NCBI GenBank assembly: GCA_964398315.1
Contig: CAYNMV010000011.1
Location: 1 to 64,000 of the forward strand
Length of the DNA stretch: 64,000 nucleotides
Direction of reading: 5' to 3'
Source of the DNA: JADLCB01 sp964398315
GTDB taxonomy: Bacteria > Planctomycetota > Phycisphaerae > Tepidisphaerales > Tepidisphaeraceae
Part shown: one piece after another, positions 1 to 6,912 of the stretch
How the letters are laid out: each line of letters begins with the position of its first letter
How positions within the stretch are numbered: position 1 is the first letter of the stretch
Notes under the pieces: model-generated
What the model saw: only the letters and a program-made list of their open reading frames with translations
The model's database searches: none
What the model was told of the DNA's origin: nothing
Position numbers and translations under genes: made by a program

Positions 1-106
1 ATGGGCCGGCAGCGCAACGGCTGTCATTCCCTCTCTCGCCGGATGGCTGCTTTGGCAGATGTTGCCAGAGGATCGAGCAGAGCCAGGCCCGGCGCCCGCG
101 GGGGCC

Positions 107-139
107 GAGGTGGCACAGGCAGGTCGCCTGTGCCACCTC
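107..139. repeat. Perfect 14-bp inverted repeat (GGTGGCACAGGC family)
   Basis: Arms GAGGTGGCACAGGC (107-120) and GCCTGTGCCACCTC (126-139) pair perfectly around a 5-nt loop. It lies just past the nagB stop codon, so it may end that transcript, but no T-run follows on either strand. A closely related palindrome occurs at 52913-52967, so it looks like a dispersed REP-type element rather than a one-off terminator. The first 106 bases hold nothing I recognise. Confidence 0.7.
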
Positions 140-154
140 AAGGCTGTGGGGCCG

Positions 155-904
155 CTATTTCCCCGCCGACTTGAGCAGCGACGCCGCCGGCTTGTCGAGG
201 AACACCTCGCAGTCGCCGTGGCGCTGGAGAATGCTGGCGGGATGCTGGTTGGTCACTTCGCCGTCGAGGCAGTCGGTCACTGCCTGCGCCTTGCGCTGAT
301 CGGGCACGGTGCAGATGATCGAGCGGCTAGTCATGATCTGCTTGATGCTCATGCTGATCGCCTGCTTGGGCACACTGTCGAAATCAGGGAACCATCCTTC
401 GCCCAACTGCTGGCGGCGGCAGGCCTCATCCAGGTTCACCACCAGGTACGGTTCGGTGGTGTCGAAGTCGGCCGGCGGATCGTTGAACGCCAGGTGCCCG
501 TTTTCGCCGATGCCGACAAAGGCAACATCGATCGGATGGCTGGTGAGGATCTGGCCCACGCGCTTGCACTCGGCGGCGGCGTCGCGCTCGCCGTCCAGGT
601 AGTGGAATGCCTTCAGCGGAAGCGGCAACTGTTTGTGGAAGCGCTCCCACAGATACTTGCGGAAGCTGGCCGGATGCGAGATGGGCAGGCCGACATACTC
701 ATCCAGGTGGAAGCAGGTGATGCGATCCCAGCGGATGTCCGGCGCGGCGATCAGTTCCGTCAGCATCTCCATCTGGCTGGCGCCGGTGGCGACGATGATA
801 TTCGCCTCGCCGCGCTGGCTCAGCGCCCGGCGGATGCGCTCGGCCCCGGCGGCGGCCGCCGCTGCGCCCATCTGCTGCTTGGTGTCGAACACGTTGATCT
901 TCAT
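155..904 (-). CDS. nagB: Glucosamine-6-phosphate deaminase family protein
   Basis: Predicted cytosolic enzyme of 249 aa converting glucosamine-6-phosphate to fructose-6-phosphate and ammonia, the last step of amino-sugar catabolism. The FHLDEYVG motif (about residues 65-72) carries the Asp that in characterised NagB takes the C2 proton, and GENGHLAFNDPP (about 133-144) is the ring-opening His loop. In that loop the E. coli Asp-Gly-His is Asn-Gly-His and the following Glu is Asp, so this may be a divergent subfamily; a related sugar-phosphate isomerase role is possible. The start has a good ribosome site (AAGGAG, 6 nt before ATG). It lies 47 bp downstream of the LacI-type gene on the same strand, probably in one operon. 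Confidence 0.9.
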   Translation of the reverse strand: MKINVFDTKQQMGAAAAAAGAERIRRALSQRGEANIIVATGASQMEMLTELIAAPDIRWDRITCFHLDEYVGLPISHPASFRKYLWERFHKQLPLPLKAFHYLDGERDAAAECKRVGQILTSHPIDVAFVGIGENGHLAFNDPPADFDTTEPYLVVNLDEACRRQQLGEGWFPDFDSVPKQAISMSIKQIMTSRSIICTVPDQRKAQAVTDCLDGEVTNQHPASILQRHGDCEVFLDKPAASLLKSAGK

Positions 905-951
905 CGCGTCTCCTTATGAGTGTGAATGATGGAAAGTAACTGAAAAATGCA

Positions 952-1995
952 TTAACTCGATTCGCGCACCACCAGCCGCGCCGGCACGATCACCCGGCGG
1001 CGATCGCCGGGCAGTTGCGCCTCGGCCAGGGCCGCCGCCAGCAGATCGATGGCGGCAGCGCCAAACGCCGGATTGTTCTGGTCGATGCTGGTCAGGGCCG
1101 GATCGCACAGCTCGGCGGCATCAAGGTTATCAAATCCGATCACGGCCATATCCGCCGGCACGCGCTGGCCGCGCCGACGCAGCGCCTTGATCAGGTGCAG
1201 CGCCCAGACATCGTTGGAGGCGATCACCGCATCACAGCCAGCGCTCAGCAGGTGTCCGGCCGCCTGCGCCACCAGTTCCGGCGGCGGAGGATACGCGCCG
1301 GTGCCGCACCAGACCATCTGGGGATCCGGCGGCAGCTCTGCCTGGAGCAGTCCCTCGCGCCAGCCGCGCAGGCGGTCGGCCATCAGGCCATCGCGGGCGG
1401 GATCCTCGTTGAGCACCAGCCCGATCCGCCGGCGTCCCCGCGCCACCAGGTGGGCGCAGGCCAGCCGCACGCCCTGGGCGCGGTCCACATCCACCACGCA
1501 CGCCTGCGGCCAGGGGGCGTGGGTCTGGAAGACAGCGGCGCGGAACTGCATCAGAAGCGGCAGCAACTCGGTATCGTACAGCGGCGCAGGATTGTGAAAG
1601 GCAATCAGCGCCTGGATGCCGCGCGAGAGGAAGTCGTGCAGGTAGTCGCGCGTGGTGGCGGCGTGCCGGTGGAACTGCCCGATCATCAGCCGCCAGCCGC
1701 GGGCGCGGGCAGCCAGCTCGATGGCGGCCAGCCGGCGGGCATTGGCGGGGGTGGTGTCTGCACCGATGAGCACGCCCAGCACATCGCTGCTCTGTCCCTT
1801 GAGCTGCTGAGCCAGCACGTTGGGCCGGTAGCCCATCTGGCGGGCCACCCGGCGGATGCGGGTGGCCGTGCGGGCGGATACGCGGGTGGTGCTGCTGCCG
1901 CCGCCGCGCAGCACCTGGGAGACCAGCGTAGCGGTCACACCCGCCCGCCGGGCCACATCCACCAGCCGAACCCGTTTGCCCGCGACACCGGCCAT
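952..1995 (-). CDS. LacI family transcriptional regulator
   Basis: A 347-aa DNA-binding repressor. The N-terminal helix-turn-helix (about residues 8-30) has RLVDVARRAGVTATLVSQVL, typical of LacI/PurR, and is followed by the hinge and a periplasmic-binding-like effector domain ending with FDNLDAAELCDPALTSIDQN, the usual C-terminal signature. It is transcribed leftward into nagB and divergently from the ROK kinase, so amino-sugar control is likely; the effector is unknown. Its own promoter appears to contain an 8-2-8 palindrome, suggesting autoregulation. A -10 box (TAGCAT) lies only 9 nt before the ATG, so the mRNA leader would be almost absent. Confidence 0.92.
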   Translation of the reverse strand: MAGVAGKRVRLVDVARRAGVTATLVSQVLRGGGSSTTRVSARTATRIRRVARQMGYRPNVLAQQLKGQSSDVLGVLIGADTTPANARRLAAIELAARARGWRLMIGQFHRHAATTRDYLHDFLSRGIQALIAFHNPAPLYDTELLPLLMQFRAAVFQTHAPWPQACVVDVDRAQGVRLACAHLVARGRRRIGLVLNEDPARDGLMADRLRGWREGLLQAELPPDPQMVWCGTGAYPPPPELVAQAAGHLLSAGCDAVIASNDVWALHLIKALRRRGQRVPADMAVIGFDNLDAAELCDPALTSIDQNNPAFGAAAIDLLAAALAEAQLPGDRRRVIVPARLVVRESS

Positions 1996-2460
1996 AGGCC
2001 GGCGATGCTAGGTGATTCAATGTTGAATCACAAGGTAAATGGCGCTTTCCGGCCTGCTCATCGCCCCGGCGACATGGCCAACTGCCGGGCCCGCCGGGTG
2101 TGCATGGTCCTGCCGGCTCATCTGTCTTCATCCACCGGGCATTGGAGCGCAGCGCAACACAGAGGCTGATCGTCCTGGCACTGTTCATAGGGGGAACCTT
2201 GGAGAAGAAGGGTTGAGAAAAGATAGGAATTGCCTGCCGCAGTGACGAGGGCAGGCAGCACGATGTGACCGCTATAGTGTACGGTATAAGTTAGGTCCGG
2301 TCAAGGCATTTTTCTGGAATTTTTCCAAAACCCGGGCTGCGCCTTGGCATCAGCGTGGTGCCATCACGCCGGCGGGGGCTTTATTCCGCCTGCCTGTGCG
2401 GTAATCTATGTTGCGGGGCAATTTCGCCCCTGTTTTGTCGGATATTTGCGAAAGGCTGGC
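1996..2460. other. Divergent intergenic region between LacI-type repressor and ROK kinase
   Basis: 465 bp without a convincing gene. It holds the repressor promoter and operator (2005-2033). On the plus strand there are AT-rich -10-like words TATAGT (2273-2278) and TATAAG (2285-2290), about 175-190 bp before the kinase start, without good -35 boxes. A TTG codon at 2344 opens the kinase frame upstream, but that extension has no kinase-like sequence. Confidence 0.6.
2005..2033 (-). promoter_or_regulatory. Promoter of the LacI-type gene with embedded palindromic operator
   Basis: Read on the minus strand: TTGTGA (2028-2033), a 17-nt spacer, and TAGCAT (2005-2010). The palindrome TGATTCAA-TG-TTGAATCA (2013-2030, plus strand) covers part of the -35 box and most of the spacer. 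A LacI-type protein bound there would block RNA polymerase, so autorepression is inferred. Confidence 0.6.
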
Positions 2461-3510
2461 ATGGCATCGGGCAACGTCTTCATCGGTGTGGACATCGGGG
2501 GAACCAAGGTCGCGGTCAATGGCATCGACGCAGAGCGCCGGCCGATCTCGGCCGAGTGGCTTGAGGTGCCTTCTCATTCGGATAAAGGCCCGACCGCCAC
2601 CATCGCCCAGATCGTCGTCGGCCTGCAGCAATTCATGCAGCGCGAACGGCTTACCGCCGAGCAGGTGGTGGCGGTGGGGCTGGACAGCCCCGGCCCGGCC
2701 GACATCAACGGGCGCATCGAAAAATCCGCCAACATGCATGCCGACTGGGAAGGCTTTGAGCTGCGCGACAACGCCGAGCGCGAGCTGAGCAAGGCCCTGG
2801 GCCACGAGGTGCGGGTCAGCTATGAAAACGACTGCAACGCCGCCGCCCTCTGGGAAAGCCACATCGGCAACCCTGAAGGCACCGAGGTGATGGCCCTGCT
2901 GGCCCCGGGCACCGGCCTGGGCGGTGGCATCGTCATCCATGGCCGGCTGCTGCGCGGCGCACGCGGCATGGGCGGCGAACTGGGGCATCTGGAGATCGTT
3001 CATCCCCCGTTTGTCGAAGGGTGGACCCCCGCCTGCGGCTGCGGCCAGAGCTACTGCGCGGAGGCGTATGCCTCGATGGCCGCACTGGGCAGGATCCTGC
3101 GCGTCGTCCTGCCGCAGGAAAAATACCGCAGTCATCCCCTCAATCAGATCACCGGCACGGATGAGGATGACACCTGGAAGAAGCGTGCCTATGGGGTGCG
3201 CGGGCTGGCCGCCAAGGGCGATGAACTGTGCCAGGCGATTTTTGACTGGCAGTGCGTCGCGATCGCCAAGCTCTGCCGGCAGGTCTCCGATGCCATCGAC
3301 CCCGACCGCATCGTCATCGGCGGCGGCTTCATTGAAGGAGGCCAGGCGCTGACCGAGCGCATCATGGGCATCATCCGGGCCGAGTTCCGCAAGCTGGCGT
3401 TCAAGAAGCACGCCGCCGATGTGAAATTGGAAGTGGCCCGCAGCGGCGACCAGGCCGGCTGTCTGGGTGCGGCCCTCAGCGCCTGGCAGTTCACCAACCG
3501 CAGGCTCTAA
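2461..3510 (+). CDS. ROK family sugar kinase (glucokinase or N-acetylglucosamine/mannosamine kinase type)
   Basis: A 349-aa ATP-dependent hexose kinase of the ROK family. FIGVDIGGTKVAV near the N-terminus is the phosphate-binding loop of the actin-like ATPase fold. ENDCNAAALWE (about residues 121-131) holds the catalytic region; GGELGHLEI and the zinc-binding cysteine cluster CGCGQSYCAE (about 171-205) are ROK hallmarks. The ATG at 2461 is preferred over the upstream TTG at 2344 because homology begins right after it; the Shine-Dalgarno is weak (GAAAGG). Divergent from a repressor-nagB pair, it most likely phosphorylates an amino sugar or glucose. A strong terminator follows. Confidence 0.9.
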   Translation: MASGNVFIGVDIGGTKVAVNGIDAERRPISAEWLEVPSHSDKGPTATIAQIVVGLQQFMQRERLTAEQVVAVGLDSPGPADINGRIEKSANMHADWEGFELRDNAERELSKALGHEVRVSYENDCNAAALWESHIGNPEGTEVMALLAPGTGLGGGIVIHGRLLRGARGMGGELGHLEIVHPPFVEGWTPACGCGQSYCAEAYASMAALGRILRVVLPQEKYRSHPLNQITGTDEDDTWKKRAYGVRGLAAKGDELCQAIFDWQCVAIAKLCRQVSDAIDPDRIVIGGGFIEGGQALTERIMGIIRAEFRKLAFKKHAADVKLEVARSGDQAGCLGAALSAWQFTNRRL

Positions 3511-3569
3511 CCGCCGGCCAGGTATCTCTGTGATGGGAATCAGCCCATCGCCTCCACAGGATCGATCAC

Positions 3570-3607
3570 GCCGCCGCGCCCCATGGCGCGGCGGCTTTTT
3601 TATTTTT
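3570..3607 (+). terminator. Rho-independent terminator after ROK kinase
   Basis: Perfect 11-bp stem GCCGCCGCGCC (3570-3580) / GGCGCGGCGGC (3585-3595) with a CCAT loop, directly followed by a T-rich run (3596-3607). Confidence 0.93.
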
Positions 3608-3631
3608 TGCAGGGCGCGATCAGTTTTTTTC

Positions 3632-3660
3632 TTGACCTGGTCGGAAACATGAAATACCTT
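3632..3660 (+). promoter_or_regulatory. Sigma70-type promoter for the PEP-CTERM gene
   Basis: TTGACC (3632-3637), 17-nt spacer, TACCTT (3655-3660). It is the best -35/-10 pair in the local AT-rich stretch and would give a leader of about 100 nt before the start at 3769. Confidence 0.5.
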
Positions 3661-3768
3661 TCATAAGTCATTCATTTCCTGTCAGTTGCCCGACATTGCT
3701 CTAGTTTTTCTGTGCGGCGCGGTCGGGCTTGGGAACAAGACTGGTTCTCTCATCTTCTGGAGGAGTCG

Positions 3769-4704
3769 ATGCAACTTATTCATTTCACAGCGCTTGCAAC
3801 GACCTCGGCACTGGCGCTGGGGACCGTGGCACAGGCCGCCAAGATCGCCTCTGACTCGTTCTACACCACCGACCCGGAGACGACAGGGGCGTACAAGGTG
3901 GATCGCCTGATGACCCAGAACCCCACGATAGGGGTCTATGGATTTACCACGAACTGGTCCACGGGCTACGCGCACACCGGCGACCTGGCCGCCCAGACTG
4001 GCAGCCTGAGCCATCCCCTGGCCGCGCCCGCGATGTCCGGTCACGTCTACGCCAAGGGCACGGCCGGCCGCTCGGTTTTCCGCAAGGTGGATTATTCAGT
4101 GTCGGGCGTCAGCCCCACCGAGGAGCCTAACTATTACATCAGCTTCGCCATGGCGACCGAGGGCGAGCGCATCGCAGGCATGGGGCTGCGCGGGACACAA
4201 AACTGGCCGGGGCAGGGATCGAACATGGATTCCAGCAGCCGGCTGGATGACACCACCCTGGTGGGCATCACAGTGGGCTTTGAGAACGCGGACCTGGCAG
4301 TCTGGGTCAACGGGGTCAAGACCGCCCTCACCAATCCGGATGAGGAAGGGGATGATATCCTCCCCGGCGCCACCTACTTCACGCTGATCCACATCGCCAA
4401 TAACACCGACGGCAATGATGTGATCACCGTTTCGGTCTACGATGACCAGGCCACCTCAGTGGATGACCTGTCCAACCCCCTGGCCTCGGTCACCATCTCC
4501 GACCAGGATGTCACCGGCAAGCTCTGGAACCTGGCCGTTCAGTACCTGCCCACGGCCGAGAGCCTTGGGGCAGGGGAGACCTATTTCGATGAGTTCCGCT
4601 TCGGCACCACGCTCGAGGATGTGATTGTTCCCGAGCCGGCATCGATGGCCCTGCTGGGCCTGGCCTCGGTGGGGCTGCTTGCCCGTCGGCGCGGGCAGGC
4701 CTAG
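3769..4704 (+). CDS. Secreted PEP-CTERM sorting domain protein
   Basis: A 311-aa exported protein. The N-terminus (LIHFTALATTSALALGTVAQA) is a Sec signal peptide with likely cleavage after AQA. The C-terminus carries VPEPASMALLGLA followed by a short hydrophobic stretch and RRRGQA, the signal recognised by exosortase. The middle is a single beta-rich region with many Asp, Thr and Gly residues, probably a lectin-like sandwich of unknown ligand. The ATG at 3769 was chosen for its ribosome site (GGAGGAG, 3 nt away) and because it opens the signal peptide; an upstream GTG frame exists but is not needed. No exosortase gene is in the window. Confidence 0.88.
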   Translation: MQLIHFTALATTSALALGTVAQAAKIASDSFYTTDPETTGAYKVDRLMTQNPTIGVYGFTTNWSTGYAHTGDLAAQTGSLSHPLAAPAMSGHVYAKGTAGRSVFRKVDYSVSGVSPTEEPNYYISFAMATEGERIAGMGLRGTQNWPGQGSNMDSSSRLDDTTLVGITVGFENADLAVWVNGVKTALTNPDEEGDDILPGATYFTLIHIANNTDGNDVITVSVYDDQATSVDDLSNPLASVTISDQDVTGKLWNLAVQYLPTAESLGAGETYFDEFRFGTTLEDVIVPEPASMALLGLASVGLLARRRGQA

Positions 4705-4740
4705 GCGGCAACGCATTTCGGGGAATGGGACAGCGCGGCA

Positions 4741-4776
4741 GGCGGGCGGAGTTTACACAGGTGGACTCCGCCCGCC
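4741..4776. repeat. 12-bp perfect hairpin downstream of PEP-CTERM gene
   Basis: Arms GGCGGGCGGAGT (4741-4752) and ACTCCGCCCGCC (4765-4776) pair perfectly. It is 37 bp past the stop codon and could terminate transcription, though no T-run follows. Confidence 0.55.
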
Positions 4777-4890
4777 GCGGCTGTACCAGGCCTCGCTATA
4801 CCAAGCCCCGCGGCTGTGCCGGGCGCAGCAGCTATACCAACGCAGCGGCTACACCAGTGCAGCAGCTATACCAGTGCAGCGGCCTCGACA
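4775..4890. repeat. Short tandem repeat with 17-bp period
   Basis: Three clean 17-bp units (CAGCAGCTATACCAACG 4826-4842, CAGCGGCTACACCAGTG 4843-4859, CAGCAGCTATACCAGTG 4860-4876) are followed by a decaying unit and preceded by about three degenerate copies back to about 4775. Units with CAGCAG and CAGCGG alternate, hinting at a 34-bp higher order. It is intergenic and lies before the small CxxC gene. Confidence 0.75.
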
Positions 4891-4938
4891 GCCCCATCTG
4901 TCGATAATCCACCCTTCCCCGATCCCATGACCCACTCC

Positions 4939-4944
4939 TAAAAT
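4939..4944 (+). promoter_or_regulatory. Leaderless-type -10 box of the small CxxC gene
   Basis: TAAAAT exactly 7 nt before the ATG at 4952, matching the layout seen before eight other genes here. Confidence 0.5.
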
Positions 4945-4951
4945 GCATGGC

Positions 4952-5194
4952 ATGAAGGAGATGGTCACCATCCGCCTCTATGAGGATCCGCGGACGTGCC
5001 AGTGGTGCGATGATGTCCTGCCGTATCGCACCACCGAGGATGTCCAGGGGTGGGATTACGACCGCGGCGATCGCGTCGGCCTGCTGGAGCGCAAGGGGGG
5101 CTTCCTCGAGGGGATCGTCGATTACGTTGAGCCGGAAATCCACGAAGACCGCACCGGCCGATTCAAGCTCGCCGTTGTCTGGTTGCAGGACTGA
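4952..5194 (+). CDS. Small hypothetical protein with a CxxC motif
   Basis: 80 aa, not recognised. It has a CQWC motif near residue 15 followed by a charged, soluble sequence (DDVLPYRTTEDVQGWDYDRG) with no signal peptide or membrane segment. Such a CxxC could be redox-active or half of a metal site. The ATG at 4952 is chosen because a TAAAAT box lies 7 nt upstream, the arrangement recurrent in this window; an ATG at 4943 is in frame. It ends 9 bp before the convergent thiD stop. Its coding nature is supported by composition rather than by a known family. Confidence 0.55.
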   Translation: MKEMVTIRLYEDPRTCQWCDDVLPYRTTEDVQGWDYDRGDRVGLLERKGGFLEGIVDYVEPEIHEDRTGRFKLAVVWLQD

Positions 5195-5203
5195 GGGCCG
5201 CGC

Positions 5204-6028
5204 TCACTGCGGCTGCTGGTCGGTTGACGCCAGGTGATCCACCGGGCTGACGCCGCCGCCCAGGCGCACCGGGCTGGCGATGGCGGCGTGGATGAAGGCC
5301 TTGGCCGATTCCAGCGCCTGGCGCAGATCCTGCCCGCGGGCCAGGTAGGCAGCGATGGCGGCGGAGTAGGTGCAGCCCGAGCCGTGCAGGTTGCACTGAT
5401 CGGCTGCCTGCCACGGCGCTGTCAGCATCTGGCAATCGCCTGCGCCACCCACATACAGCACATCCACCACCTGCGCCCCGGTGGCATCGCGCACCCCCTT
5501 CACCACGCAGGCCCCGGCCCCCAGGCGCGTGCAGATGATCCGCGCTGCGCGGATGGCGGCCTCGGCGTCGAGGATCTCGAACCCCACCAGCCGTGCTGCC
5601 TCGAAGCGGTTGGGCGTCACCACCGTCGCCAGCGGCAGCAGCCGGCGGGTGATGGCCTCGATGGCATCGGCATCCACCAGCGAATCACCCCCCTTGGCGA
5701 TCATCACCGGATCGACCACCAGCGGCCGCAGGTCATGCCGTTCGATGGCATCGGCTACCGCTTCAACACACGCCCGCGAGCCGAGCATGCCGGTCTTGGT
5801 TGCCGCGGGCCGCAGGTCATCGGCCACGCTGTCGATCTGGCGGGTGATGAACGCCGGATCGAGCATGGCCACGCCCTGCACGCCGTGTGTGTTCTGGGCC
5901 GTCACCGCGGTGAGGGCCGAGGTACCAAAGCATCCCAGCAGCGCGAAGGTCTTGAGATCCGCCTGGATCCCCGCGCCGCCGCCGGAATCGCTGCCGGCGA
6001 TCGTCAATGTGATGGGTCGGGTCTGCAC
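5204..6028 (-). CDS. thiD: Hydroxymethylpyrimidine/phosphomethylpyrimidine kinase
   Basis: A 274-aa cytosolic kinase that phosphorylates HMP and HMP-phosphate to HMP-diphosphate for thiamine synthesis. TIAGSDSGGGAGIQADLKTF at the N-terminus is the substrate-binding signature, VVDPVMIAKGG (about residues 100-110) lines the active site, and HGSGCTYSAAIAAYLARG (about 217-234) is the ribokinase-fold anion hole with the catalytic GSGC. The GTG at 6028 has a TATGCT box 7 nt upstream; an in-frame ATG at 6040 adds four residues and has no ribosome site. No TPP riboswitch is seen in the short upstream gap. It stands apart from other thi genes. Confidence 0.93.
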   Translation of the reverse strand: MQTRPITLTIAGSDSGGGAGIQADLKTFALLGCFGTSALTAVTAQNTHGVQGVAMLDPAFITRQIDSVADDLRPAATKTGMLGSRACVEAVADAIERHDLRPLVVDPVMIAKGGDSLVDADAIEAITRRLLPLATVVTPNRFEAARLVGFEILDAEAAIRAARIICTRLGAGACVVKGVRDATGAQVVDVLYVGGAGDCQMLTAPWQAADQCNLHGSGCTYSAAIAAYLARGQDLRQALESAKAFIHAAIASPVRLGGGVSPVDHLASTDQQPQ

Positions 6029-6035
6029 AGGAAGG

Positions 6036-6041
6036 AGCATA
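6036..6041 (-). promoter_or_regulatory. Leaderless-type -10 box of thiD
   Basis: TATGCT on the minus strand, 7 nt before the GTG at 6028. It overlaps the alternative ATG at 6040, which argues for the downstream start. Confidence 0.4.
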
Positions 6042-6101
6042 ACCCATCGCGGGCCGGTTTGCCGAGCAGCCGGCTACCCGGCCATGCCCGGGCGCCCAGC
6101 C

Positions 6102-6806
6102 TCAGGTCGCTGATTCCTCCGGCGGCAGCAGAGCGGTGCCGCGGGAGCGGGTCAGCCTGGCCCAGGCACGGCCGGCAGCGCCGCCGTCGAGGTGGGCGGT
6201 GTCGGCGAACAGGTTCATCCGCCATGCCTGGCCGGTTCGCACGAACCGGCTCACGCCCGCCACCGGCGGCGCGGGGGCATCGTATTCGGCCTCCACGCCG
6301 CGCAGGGCGGCGATCATCCCCACCACTGAGGCGCCATGTCCGACCGCGACGAAGCTCTGACCGCTTTCCGACAGCCGGCGGATGGTCTGGGCGGTGCGCT
6401 GCAGCATGTCGGCCCAGGTCTCCGGGCAGCGGATCGTTGCCGGCGAGCGGTAATCGCGGTCGAGCTGCTCGCAGTGCCAATCCACCGCGGCACTGGGGAA
6501 AAGGGTGGGTACCTGGTCGAACCATTCGCCGTTGAGCCATTCCCCCATCCCCGGTTCGACGCGCAGCGGCACGCCGAGCGTCGTGGCAATGGGCGCGGCC
6601 GTCTGCAACGCGCGGAGGAAGGGGGAGGCATAGACCGCATCAATGCGCTGGCCGGCCAGCCGCTCGGCCAGCCGGCGGGCCTCATCGATGCCGCATGGCG
6701 CCAGGTGGGGGTCCAGCGGCCGCGCGGCGGTCTGCTTCCAGGCCGGCTCGATCATGTCGATGCGCGTGCCATGACGAACGATCCAGATGGTCTGTGACGA
6801 CTGCAT
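6102..6806 (-). CDS. Histidine phosphatase superfamily protein
   Basis: 234 aa. IWIVRHGTRID at the N-terminus holds the RHG catalytic-histidine motif; SPFLRALQTA (about residues 62-71) supplies a conserved phosphate-binding Arg and VGHGASVVG (about 155-163) the second catalytic His. The length and wide spacing between motifs recall the phosphoglycerate mutase-like phosphatases of the UBASH3/TIGAR-like group rather than glycolytic PGM. The substrate is unknown. No signal peptide. It lies between thiD and the mutase gene on the same strand but has its own promoter box, so it need not be in their operon. Confidence 0.85.
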   Translation of the reverse strand: MQSSQTIWIVRHGTRIDMIEPAWKQTAARPLDPHLAPCGIDEARRLAERLAGQRIDAVYASPFLRALQTAAPIATTLGVPLRVEPGMGEWLNGEWFDQVPTLFPSAAVDWHCEQLDRDYRSPATIRCPETWADMLQRTAQTIRRLSESGQSFVAVGHGASVVGMIAALRGVEAEYDAPAPPVAGVSRFVRTGQAWRMNLFADTAHLDGGAAGRAWARLTRSRGTALLPPEESAT

Positions 6807-6813
6807 GGCCGGG

Positions 6814-6819
6814 AGTATA
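6814..6819 (-). promoter_or_regulatory. Leaderless-type -10 box of the histidine phosphatase gene
   Basis: TATACT on the minus strand, 7 nt before the ATG at 6806; close to the sigma70 consensus. Confidence 0.55.
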
Positions 6820-6912
6820 GCTCATCTGTTAGCGCGGTGCGGCCTCACGCAGCGCGGGCACCGCGATGGGCCAGCGCCGCCGCTGCGGCTGCACAGGATG
6901 GGGGGCGGCCGC

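Noticed and set aside
2344..2460. TTG-started extension of the ROK kinase
   Set aside because: 39 residues without kinase similarity or ribosome site; the ATG at 2461 directly precedes the conserved fold.
6029..6101. TPP riboswitch upstream of thiD
   Set aside because: The gap is too short, has no thi-box words, and carries a leaderless-type promoter instead.
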